Positions 54,441-64,000 of a stretch of 64,000 bases of DNA are shown here, piece by piece. Each line of letters begins with the position of its first letter. Position 1 is the first letter of the stretch. The stretch covers positions 62,001-126,000 of the forward strand of contig NW_027526878.1 in assembly GCF_052857255.1 (NCBI RefSeq), in the 5' to 3' direction. Under the pieces are notes generated by a model, which saw only the letters and a list, made by a program, of their open reading frames with translations, was not told where the DNA came from and did not search any database. Source of the DNA: Amblyomma americanum. Its lineage: Eukaryota; Arthropoda; Arachnida; Ixodida; Ixodidae. Both the position numbers and the translations under genes were made by a program.

Positions 54441-57400
54441 ACAAAAGATGCATATATACCAACTCGCCCAACTGAAGATCTGCTTCATTGGTAACTGCAC
54501 CTGGAAGTTCCTGCTGGAAAGTCGTTGATTCTCGTGGCCTCATTTCTGGCGCGCTGCAATGATCATCCTCGTCCAGGGTCACATCGTCGCAAACTTCCAT
54601 GTGCCTGCCGTTTTCACGACTCGGACTGGCAGATGACCCTGCTGCACTGCTCCGTTCTTCAATACATCATTTGATACGCAGAAAAAAATTTCGTAAGCTT
54701 AACCACATGAACACCTGGTACACACATACATATAGGTGCAGTTTAATAGCACACTTCTATTTTCCTAGTAGTTACTACGTGGTGTGGGTTCCTCCGATTG
54801 CAGCATATTATTCCATCACTACTCTCTCCTCATCTTTAAATAAAATTAGGCCTAAGATAATCAGGTCCTGCGATTGCAGTGCTATACAAGTTCAAAAAGT
54901 AAAGCAATGAAACAAAATAGATGCAGCCAACCATGTTTGAAAACATATTTAAAAAATACGAATCGTGTCTCTGGGCTTGTTTTTTTGTATGCGCGTTTAT
55001 ATTCTATGCGCAGCTTTCAGAACAGTAAAAGGGTAAAAGTATTTAAACAACATCTAGTGCCCCTGGTGGCCATTGCAATAGACAAAACCTGATGCTGCTG
55101 ATGAAAGTAGCTGCAGCAGTTCTTTTACGGAAGCTGTTAGAATAAAAAAGTGTGTGAGCTCGACGAATAAACAGGTTCCCCTCTTCCACTTTAAAGCTCT
55201 GACTTCAGCCGCCTCAAGCACAACAGTGGGTGCTAAGCCTCAACGACTGTTTCACCTTTGGGATGCACCGTGTAGCTGCGTCGCTGTTCCTTTAAAGTTT
55301 CAGTCCTTTGGTGAAAAGAGTTGCCTTTGCTGGCAAGGCCTGCGAGGAATGCCGTGTGACAGGGGTATAAGTTCTTTTCTGTATGTCCATGTGGGCCCTA
55401 TACTTATCACAACTTTAGTTAGCTTTGATTGTTCATGTTAGCCAGTACACGCATTTACACATGCTCGGGCATTGTTCGCATTAGTTGGTTGTTTGCTTAT
55501 TTCTAGTAGTGCGTGTTGATGTGAATCCGGTTTTTTTGGCATAATTTCGAATAGTCCTTGGCAGGTTGCCATTTTAACTCTCCCTACCTATTCCTACTCT
55601 GAATGCTGCAAATTTTTAAATACTAATCTATATTTCCAATTCTTAATATTTTATTTGCTAACTCTTGGCTCTGCTGATTCTCGCTGTCAGTTGCTCATTC
55701 ATTCATTTCACAAACACAAGTTATATCTTAGTGCTCCTTTATTACAAATCAATTTCACATGCTGGCTTTCTTACTTCTTGTAATATCTACCTGCAGAAGA
55801 TATGGTATTCATAAGGTAGGCTTTAAATGTTATTGTTTACAGAAATATCAGCCTTATGCTATGTAGGGAGCTACACACAAATGTGATGCATGAGTTGGGT
55901 AGGAGCGGCGTGGGGGGCAGTTGCTAGTTGCTGCAGTAGATGCTGCTGGCCCTAATGACACCGCTGATTTTATATGGGTGATATGCACTGGCGTGCAGTT
56001 GCAGCGCTGCAGTATGACATCACTGCATGCCATTTTTGCGGTGCACATAGCAGACAAGAACTTCTGCTCTGCAAGCATACATTCTTCTTGTGTTGCATTC
56101 CAATTAAAGCATGGAATACATGATCACTGGAGATTTCGCCGGTAGTTGCTGTGCACGACAGCCGCCAGAAACTATGTCATAAATGAATTCTTCTTGAGAT
56201 GGGCAGCTGTTCTGTGTAGTGCTGCTCTAGCGGAGTCCAAGAAACAGGCCTAGCAGTGTAGTGGGCTGAGTTCCATCTCTATTCCAGAATTGAAGTAGTT
56301 AGTGAGCGCAGTGCTTCTGTGAAACTGGAGAGCTGGACTTCAGGAGCCTTATTATCACCCCAATTGTGAAGTTTTTCTACGCAAAGGTGGTCATAGACTG
56401 TTATAGTGGCTGCTCATAAGAAGGCCCAAAACTGAGCTAAGTGTTCTTTTTGCATTGTGCACCGTGAGTATATGGGAGCTGACGCTTGATAGTCCGGCTG
56501 TGCTTTATCCATGCTGTCTCTTTTTAATGTTGGCTTATGTCAGAACAGTGCACTGTGCAGATATTAGTGGCCGTTTAAGTAGGGAGGTTGCTTTGCCACA
56601 TGCTGATGTTCCATTATTTCCCTGATGCAAGCACAGATTTCCGAACATCCATGATGAAAAAAATAACACTGCCTGGGTGACCACAACTGCACCAAAAAAC
56701 GAAGCGCATGCCAAAGAACCTAATTCCAACACGTAATGAGGTCAGATGTCATTTTATGTAACCGTTAAAAAAACTTTGATGGCCGTCAGGTACTTATTCT
56801 AGATGCACCTTGTCCAGGAAGTTTGCATCTAACCCTGAGAATAAAATCTAAAGAAGCATCCTATCTAGGTTACATGTAGTAGAGCTTGGAATTATTTTTA
56901 TTTCTACATGAAATATTTATTATATGATTTATTTTATAGAAATTATTGTTTTGCCTTTTGTGTACTGTTCTTGATTTCTAGCCACCTTTGGAGGTCAAGC
57001 CTTAAAGGGGCCGTGATACAGTCGTTCTTTATATTGCAGCTTCGTAATTCAGTAATTAATGCAAAAGCCTATTATTCAATTGTTCAAATTTTAGCGCCTT
57101 GGACGCACTCTATATTCCAGAAATGTGACCGAAATTGAGACCGGGAAAACGCCTCCCACGGGCAGCAACTGCCTTATTGAATACGTTTGTGACATCATAT
57201 GGTCACACACGAACCAGCATCATCTGCCGTCATCGCTGCAATGCGCAGAAAGGTCTCCTGCCCCCTGTACTTTTGTGGAAATCGAAGTAGCGGTCATCCC
57301 TCATATATTTGCTACTGTTGCTGCAAAAGCGATAAGAGTATAATGTAGTTTTTCTTCGGTATAGGTAGGGTCCAGTCACACTAGGTTGATGCGGCGCCGA

Positions 57401-58737
57401 TCGACAGTCGGTGGACTGGTTGGTATACAGATGCCGTCACTGAAGCGATGGTCTCCCATGCTATACTGAGGACCATGCCAGCACGACCAATGACAACACA
57501 TCATAGTAGTGTAAAGAATGAGCTTAGTGGGAACCAGAAGAGAGCGGACCCTAGTTGGTATGACATTGCTTGCACTTAAAATTTTAAAACCTTATTGGAC
57601 CTCATTCAAGCCACTGTGACATACACGACGTTAGTACACCAGCGAAGATGTGCTTTCTGTCGGCATCTGTACACAAAATCCAGCGGCGATGCAAGTGGCT
57701 TGAGCAAAACACTGCGCGACAGTGCCGCTCGGTGCTTGCCGCCTATGCTTGGGCTTGTGTCGCCGAGTGCAAGCTTCATGCCCGGTGAGACAACGGCCTG
57801 AAAACCTGCGCTTTTGTCTTCCTTATGCGCATCGAAAAAAAGATGAACGGGCGGCTGCGCTTCATATCTTCACAGTTTGATGGTAATCAGCGGTGAACGT
57901 TTCCCAGATTCTTAAATTTCTCTCTGCAGCGGACACCCGGGCCCTTTTATTACAAGGCATAGCGAGTCCACAGGATTGGTGTGCAATTTTGGTGATTGCG
58001 GAGAGCGAACTTATAAGCTTTAGTACATTCAAATAGTCATCGATTGAAGCTTTGTCTACACTTGCCTTTATTTATGTATGCTGTAAAATTGTTTGATGTA
58101 ATAAACTTTGATTTTGAAAAAAGCCACGACTGTTGAGATCGCAGGATATGCGTACAATTAGGGAAAAGTGCGGATGTCAACTGGTGTGCAGATCATATGC
58201 TGAGGCAAGTCGACCTCAACTGTGGACAATAAATCTGTCTGTTTTAATTAATGCGAATTGCCTCTGAATGTATTTTTTGATAAATCAATTAAAATAAAAT
58301 ATTGGTGACATTGAAGGCCGAAGATATATTTAGCGGGAAGCTCCGGTCCTACGCGAACCATTTTCCAAGCAGGTGATATCATCATTGTCTCTTATTGCAG
58401 TGTTATTGTAGTGTGTAAACAAATAAAACTACAATTTATTGGCAAGAGCAGAAAATATAAAGTTATGAAGAGCCCACCTTGCGTGTTATGCCGAGCAAAC
58501 GAGCAGTACTGTTTGTGCACAGCAATGTAAACAACCTCAGAGCGGGACCGCATCTGTTGTAATCGTCGCATTCATAGGGGACTTTGCATGCACGCAGTCA
58601 ATGCTAATTGATGTACCATTTAACTTCAAGCACTCATTTAGATGGTGGCGACTATTCATTGGTGCACGCAGTCAAACATTCGAGTCGATTTCGCTTTGCC
58701 AGCAGCTTGATTCTGCAAAAGGGTTCTAATGGCCTAG

Positions 58738-59196
58738 CTCCAAGGGCCTTTCCTGGGCGTACGCGGTCAGCGTCGGTGCTCTTGGCGTACGCCGGAACGG
58801 ACGTCGAAAACGGGCATGCATCTCCATGTTCCTGGTGCTGGCTCGCTTTCCCTCTCAAGCCGACGGAGACAATTTCAAGCAGTGGAGAGAAGGGGTTGGG
58901 GGCGATGAAAGGACAACTTAAACCGCGGAGTAAAGTAGTTCTAAGAACCAGAAAGGGCTTCAAGCCATGAAGAAAAGAGCCACCGAGGGCATCGGGATCC
59001 TCCCATTGTAATAAACCGGACCCCTCTTCCGACGCGTACGCGAGCGCCCGTGCGCTGCCGAATATCTAGCACGGACAGATATTGGCGCCTCACCGAAGAT
59101 CGCTGGCGCCTCCTGAAGTGCGCATGCGCAGACCGGTTTTGGCGCACGCCGAGAGCGCCGACGCTGAGCGCGTACGCCCAGGAAGGGCCCTGGGAG
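58738..59196 (+). mobile_element. MITE with long terminal inverted repeats
   Basis: The first 62 bp or so (CTCCAAGGGCCTTTCCTGGG, GTACGC, TCAGCGTCGG) reappear inverted at the end (CCGACGCTGAGC, GTACGCCCAGGAAGGGCC). The 459-bp segment is GC-rich, non-coding and absent from the equivalent site in family A copy 1 (near 8440). No certain target duplication was found, so the superfamily is unknown. Confidence 0.75.
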
Positions 59197-59756
59197 TTGG
59201 TGCTTAACATTTGAAAGGCATGTATGCTCGACTGACACATACGTGCAGGAGGGAAGCTGTCGCATTCGGCACTTTTGTTTGCTCCTTATCCCGCAAGCTT
59301 ACTGTAGTGACACCTTGTTGTATTTTGTTTAATTATAAACCAACAAACAGCTATCAACAATTTGGCACCAAGTGACGTAATGCCACCACCATGCCCTCAA
59401 AGCGTACAGTGGCGAAGGCATGCACGGCACGTGCCGCTTTTCACATACGGGAGCACTTGACAGCTCAAAGAGACCACACTCACCACATGCGAATAACAGG
59501 CTTCCGAGCGTAAATAATAAAGCAAGGGCCCATGTTTGTTTTTTCAACAATCGTAAAACTAGCGCCACAAGCAAGTCCGCATTCTCAAAGGCCACTAAGC
59601 TTGCGTACTAAGCCTTTATGAAGGAAAACACGGGAAATGCATTTTATTTCTTTCAGCTAAAACAATTTTCGAGCGACCGCTGTCCATGATGTGCATGCAA
59701 GCATGCAGCCAACAAAACGCAGCAGACGACCCGTAGAAAGTATGCTCTCGTGATGT

Positions 59757-61014
59757 GCCTTTTTTGGGTGTCTGCTCAGTGCCGGAGCGGACATTTCCCA
59801 TGCCAATCGTGGCCGTTCGGTTGCTGAGAAAGTTTTTGATGTAGTTGAAGGTCTTGGGTCCGCAATCGAGGGCGTTGAGGTCTTTCAAGATGGCGTCGTG
59901 AGAAACGTTGTCAAAAGCGCCTTTAAGATCAAGTGCCATAATTAGGTGCTCGCCGCTTCTCGGGATGTTACTGAGTACTTCTTCCTTGAGAAGGAGGAAA
60001 GCGTCTTGCGTAGAAAGACCTTTCCTGAAGCCGATCATAGTGGGTGGAAAGAGGTTGTTGTCCTCTATGTAGTTTGGGAGGCGGGTCTGGATAACGCGCT
60101 CGTATAGTTTGCCCAGCCAAGAGGTGAGGGAGATGGGTCGTAATGCTTGCAGGCTTGGTGGTTTGCCTGGTTTTGGAATAGTCACGATTTCGAAGTATTT
60201 CCACTCTGCAGGGAGTTCTCCCGCCTCCCACAGGGAGCCATTTATGTAGGTAGTGAGGACCTCGATCTGCGACTTGCCCAGGTTTCGAATCATCCCATTT
60301 GTGATCTTGTCCGCGCCAGCTGCCTTGTTGCGTGTGGCAGATCGAGCCGCGGCGTAAACCTCGGCAATGGTGATGGGGGCGTCCAGCCTCTCATCTGGGC
60401 CTTCCGTGTACGAGATTGTGCTGGGAGGATGGGGGGCCAATGTGGAAGACTGGGCGAGTTGGTAGGTAGTCATTCTAGAAAAAACAGCGCACACAGGACA
60501 GGGACCAAGGGAAGAACCGACGACACGACACGACGACACGGGGGGGGGGCGATGTATTTGGTTTTTGAGGGCGGTGAGGAGGGCCGCGTAGTCTCCGGGG
60601 TACAGATGGGCGACAAGTCTATCCCCCACCACACCGTAAGCTAACGGCGGCAGAGGCGAAGGAATGGCGACAACTACAGACGAACACCTTTCCTAACCTA
60701 CACAAGTACCACATAATCTTCCCCGACAGATATGACAGCATCTGCCCCTGGTGTGGCGGAATTCCAAATTACATATCAAGTAACATGGGGCTGCTCCGGT
60801 CCCAAGCCCCCCGAACTAGACAAACGTCACTCCGAGGAACAGTGGGAGTCTGCCCTGCTCTGCTCTGACTTGGCGACGCAGCGAAAGCTGATATCCCAAG
60901 CAAGAGCAACTGCGGTGGACATTGGGGTCCTGAAATAAGGATCCCACCCAAAATCTGTATTTTCGCCTCTCTATCCTACCTTTCTGAAATAAATGTTTTC
61001 TACTACTACTACAA
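59757..61014 (+). mobile_element. I-group LINE insertion with inverted 5' part (twin-priming structure)
   Basis: A perfect 12-bp duplication, CTCTCGTGATGT, flanks the insert (59745-59756 and 61015-61026). The left part (59757 to about 60635) carries LINE coding sequence on the minus strand: RT blocks IPKPGKPPSLQALRPISLTS, MALDLKGAFDNVSHD and NRTATIGMGN. The right part, on the plus strand, carries the LINE C-terminus (LTAAEAKEWRQLQTNTFPNL, CPWCGG, AVDIGVLK stop at about 60938) and ends in AATAAATG and a (CTA)n tail. Opposite orientation of the two parts inside one target duplication is the classical result of twin priming. A half-palindrome related to the hairpin at 54353 sits at 60447-60545 inside the inverted part. 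Confidence 0.8.
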
Positions 61015-61835
61015 CTCTCGTGATGTCAGCAGTCAATGGTTCTAAGACCATCAATCATTTCCCAATACAGTTAGAATCGATCTAAGGAAAACCCGATTTA
61101 TAAAGTTTGAATTTTATGACCAAATTTTTATTCCCCGGCAAGTACTCACAAGGTTCATTGTTCTCGTGAACCCGCAGTAACGAAACAATCAGTAAACTCG
61201 ATTTAGCAGTTTTCCCGGAAGAAATGAGGAGAAAAAAGGAGTGAGATCTGCGCTAATTTGCCCACAATGCCTCGCAGTTTTTAGTAGCGCACCAGCAGTA
61301 ACGTCTAGGTGCCCAAGTAATGGGCCTGGTTTTGTTTTGACAGAGCAGTAAGCTGCTTCCCTGCATGGAGCAACGAACTCAGTAATCGATGGCACTTCCA
61401 CCTTGGATTTGAATCCGTTTTCCGCGATGTAGCTTTCATGCACAAGCGATTCGGCTGCCTTGGCAGCCTTTCCATATGCGCAGGGGCAGGTTATCTGCAA
61501 AAGTGATGCGGTAGTATTCCAGTGCCACTGCGTTATATTAGATTTCGAATTGCGGAAAGATGCCGTCCTCTATTTTGTAAATTTCTCAATTTAATGAAGT
61601 AATTATTTAAATCGAGTATTAATTGTAAAAACAAGAAAATTCGTTTTCAAAACATCTAGCACACAGAATCAACTGAAACTTCTGGGAATTGTAATTTAAG
61701 ATGTTGGGAACTAAATGCAATTAGCAGGGTATACACGAAAATATGCTGACATGGCCCCTTTTAAGAGAATCAACCATAATATAAGACAAAACACTTTGAA
61801 CAGCAGACATAGTGGGAGCTATAAATGAAATTTGA

Positions 61836-62313
61836 AAAAAACAGCTAACAAGTAGTCACTTCAAATATTGTCTTCATGCATTAAAAGTGAGTTACCTATG
61901 CTGGTATAAAGACAATCTTGTTAGTCTTCCGTTTTCTGCCAATGTTGTAGTTGCTTTGTTTGCATTTGATTTCTTGCCAATAGCACATCATACTGCAATG
62001 ACCCAATAAAATTATGGTAAGCTCAAAAGCAGCATACTAATTGCAGAATATCTGGCATTTAGGTGCAAGTGTTGGCACTTCATGACAGAGGTTTTAGTCA
62101 TTCAGCTAACCTTGGCAGTGTTATTTTGTTGCCAGAATCAGTGTCGACTCTACATTATGAATTATGTGCCACCCTGCCTAATACCATTAGGCGGATATTG
62201 TAAATAGTGCTTCTAGTCTTGAATTAAAAGCTCTCTGAAGGTTCCGCTATGTGCAAGTTATTCATTTGTCCTTGTTTAGTATGCTACAGTTCTAATAGCA
62301 AAATGAAGAATGG
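61836..62313. other. No gene recognised
   Basis: Sequence between the duplicated block and the right inverted arm; no feature seen. Confidence 0.5.
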
Positions 62314-62719
62314 AATTTTATTTAAAGATGAGGAGACAGTAGTGATGGAATAATATGCTGCAATCGGAGGAGGCCACAGCACGTAGTAACAACTAGGAAA
62401 AGAGAAGTGTGCTATTAACTGCACCTATATGTATGTGTGTACCAGCTGTTCATGTGGTTAAGCTTACCAAATTTTTTTCTACGTATCAAAGGATGTATTG
62501 AAGAACGGAGCAGTGCAGCAGGGTCATCTGCCAGTCCGAGTCGTGAAAACGGTAGGCACGCGGAAGTTTGCGACGATGTGACCCTGGACGAGGATGATCA
62601 TTGCAGCGCGCCAGGAATGAGGCCGCGAGAATCAACGAATTTCCAGCAGGAACTTCCAGGTGCAGCTACCAATGAAGCAGATCTTCAGTTGGGCGAGTTG
62701 GTATATATGCATCTTTTGT

Positions 62720-62807
62720 ACAACAGCGCGAACAACGTCGGACAAGAACAAGAAGGACGCGCTCTTCCCATGTCCTTGTTCTTGTCCACCGTCGTTGGCG
62801 CTGTTTT
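62720..62807 (-). repeat. 88-bp imperfect palindrome (hairpin), copy 2
   Basis: This is the right-arm counterpart of 54353-54440: CAACAGCGCGAACAACGTCG pairs with CGTCGTTGGCGCTGTTTT, with a loop around GCGCTCTTCCCAT. It lies in frame inside a 143-codon open frame (62437-62868), which is not taken as a gene. Confidence 0.85.
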
Positions 62808-63079
62808 AGAAAAGAAGCAGATCTATAGTTTTGGTATTTTTAATAACAACAACTTTCTGCCCCGGTAAGCAGTGTATAGCATGCATGGTGGTAACTAGAC
62901 CACCTTTTTGCATATCTCTTTTTCCATCTTAGATAACTTTTTATTCAGTACCAGCGAAGCTTGTAGCTTTCCAAGCCTCTGGGAGGTGTATTGTGTGCCT
63001 CTACGCCCGTTGACACTAAGCCAACATTTACTGACACAAGGCAGGTATAGGGGATATTTTTGTTGCTCATTGTGAAATA

Positions 63080-63290
63080 ATATTATGTAATGATTACAAT
63101 AGTGGATTAGAAAGTAAAATAAAACTACACAAATGCAGTCAGATGCGTTTGAACTTATGAGCTTCGAATTTCCTGTTCGGTGCTCTACCAACTGAGCAGT
63201 TGAATCTTCTTTCGCAGGTATTTGCTGCGTGTAACCTATCCTTGAGATGTTTACGTGCGCCACCCTTGTCCATAGCACTGGATGTAGTAT
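63080..63290 (-). repeat. tRNA-derived SINE, second family (in right arm)
   Basis: On the minus strand it shows the same 5' extension and the box A sequence CTCAGTTGGTAGAGCACC. The box B-like part near 63140-63150 is altered compared with the left arm. Confidence 0.7.
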
Positions 63291-63357
63291 GTCTGATATA
63301 ACATCGAATGAAATAGGATTCAATGAAGGAGTGGGATTTGTGCGATCGCCCTCTTAA

Positions 63358-64000
63358 AGGGGCCATTATTGCCTATTTCACGCATACCCTTCTTATCGCC
63401 TTTAATTACCAACAGGTTAAATTACAATTTCCCCAAGTTTCTGTTGAGTTTGTGTGGTAAATATTTTAAAACGAAATTTTTTCGTTTCTTTTGCGAACTG
63501 CTTGCTGTTACGAGCGCATACACGCCACGCGTCTTCTTCTGCGGCCTCTTGAGGTGCTTGCATGCACACCGTAGACAGCGGTCGCTCGAAAAGTTTTTAA
63601 TTAGCATAGCGAAGTAAAATATATTTTCGGTGTTCTCTTTTGGGAAATCTTCAACTTAGTACGCGAGCCGAGTGACTCTTGGGAAAGCGGACTTGCTCAT
63701 GGTGCCCGTTTTCCGATCGGTGAGGGAACAGAAATCGATGGACCCCTGATTTATTATTTACGCTTAGAAGCATGCTGTTCGTATGTTATGAGTGTAGTCT
63801 TTTTCAGCAGTTAAGTGCTCCCGTAGGTGAGAAGCGGCACGTGCCGTGCATGCCTTTGCCGATGTGCGCCGTGTAAGAAGCGGTGTTTTGTAGCTAGCTA
63901 CCAAAGTTCTAATCGGCTATTCATCGCTCGATAATTAAACTCAAATTATCAAAAGGTGCACAGCAGCATCCTTAAGGCACGAAAGAAGCAGAGAAAAGTG
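63358..64000 (-). mobile_element. TTAA-flanked DNA element, family A (copy 4), partial
   Basis: It starts AGGGGCCATTATTGCC after TTAA (63354-63357) and matches the right end of copy 2 in reverse. The element leaves the window at 64000. The CACGTG palindrome lies at 63835-63846. Confidence 0.7.

Larger units (their letters stand above)
53159..54847 (+). repeat. Left arm of a large inverted repeat
   Basis: The 1.69 kb segment is nearly identical to the reverse complement of 62314-64000. An 82-codon frame within it (53544-53792, -) translates identically to 63369-63617 (+). Inside are the end of family A copy 2, a SINE and an 88-bp hairpin. Matching stops sharply at 54847. The left border of matching is set only by the window edge on the other arm. 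Confidence 0.9.
57006..61760 (+). mobile_element. Non-coding TTAA-flanked DNA element, family A (copy 3), with nested insertions
   Basis: The element starts AGGGGCCGTGATAC after TTAA (57002-57005) and ends CATGGCCCCTT before TTAA (61761-61764). Subtracting the nested MITE and LINE leaves about 3.0 kb, close to copy 1. Frames inside it (for example 58608-58970 and 58652-58963) lie in repeat sequence and carry no domain. The CACGTG palindrome is at 59425-59436. Confidence 0.65.
54870..61835 (-). repeat. Large duplicated block, copy 2 (inverted relative to 7090-13655)
   Basis: Reading down from 61835 reproduces the order of 7090-13655: short flank, family A element, short stretch, then (skipping what is 10212-11620 in copy 1) the sequence of 11620-13655. 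Extra sequence in this copy is a MITE at 58738-59196 and a LINE insertion at 59757-61014. The region 54870-57001 holds no recognised gene. Confidence 0.8.
62314..64000 (-). repeat. Right arm of the large inverted repeat (continues past window)
   Basis: It is the nearly identical reverse complement of 53159-54847. The loop between the arms is about 7.5 kb (54848-62313). Because matching is still perfect in style at base 64000, the true arm is longer and probably includes more of a family A element. Confidence 0.9.

Noticed and set aside
62437..62868. A 143-codon host exon with acidic region
   Set aside because: The frame runs through the 88-bp palindrome and into AT-rich repeat sequence, and the related segment in the other arm has a different frame. 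It may contain an old exon-like piece (about 62500-62690) but I cannot support it.
53159..64000. A Polinton/Maverick virus-like element with long inverted ends
   Set aside because: The arms are long, but no polymerase B, integrase, ATPase, protease or capsid frame lies between them; the loop is made of known repeats.
1..64000. CRISPR arrays, bacterial operons, plasmid or phage genes
   Set aside because: No regularly spaced repeats and no prokaryotic gene organisation; the sequence is clearly eukaryotic.

Overview
The window looks like a repeat-rich intergenic or intronic region of an arthropod nuclear genome, most likely a hard tick (Ixodida). The evidence is the mix of repeat families: tRNA-derived SINEs of the Ruka type known from Rhipicephalus, RTE/BovB-type LINEs, I-group and Jockey/CR1-like LINEs, Ty3-type LTR elements, piggyBac and pogo/Tigger DNA transposons. 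There is no operon structure, and almost every long reading frame belongs to a transposable element, usually broken. The species is an inference; no rRNA, real tRNA gene or complete host gene is visible.

Left part (1-17 kb). The window opens inside a piggyBac-like element whose right end abuts, within a few bases, the middle of a Ty3-type reverse transcriptase. The Ty3 element then runs to its 3' LTR at 3.4 kb. A LINE tail follows, then a pogo/Tigger-like unit (4.5-7.1 kb) that has a second copy at 42-45 kb. After that comes a 6.5 kb block (7.1-13.7 kb) that has an inverted second copy at 54.9-61.8 kb. This block carries a 3 kb non-coding element with TTAA flanks (called family A here).

Centre (16.5-41 kb). 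A Ruka-type SINE with a perfect 15-bp target duplication is followed by a 5'-truncated RTE LINE with an intact 713-codon frame, lying between two TA microsatellites. Next is a 593-bp internally deleted LTR element with GCGC flanks. Then come I-group and Jockey-type LINE remnants on the minus strand (the latter split by a SINE with a 12-bp duplication), RTE fragments, a second Ruka SINE, an I-group LINE on the plus strand, a decayed Ty3 element on the minus strand, and a second I-group LINE copy ending at 40.1 kb.

Right part (42-64 kb). The second pogo copy keeps both ends. At 46.5-48.0 kb two minus-strand exons with good splice signals and matching phase encode what looks like a DUF4806 domain; this is the best candidate for a host gene. 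Two or more further family A copies follow, one of them holding a MITE and a LINE insertion with the structure of a twin-primed (5'-inverted) integration. The right edge is a nearly identical inverted repeat (53.2-54.8 kb and 62.3-64.0 kb, continuing past the window).

I found no CRISPR array, defence island or other novel multi-gene system. What is notable is the nested history of insertions and duplications and the candidate DUF4806 gene. All similarity statements come from reading the sequence by eye; percentages were not computed.
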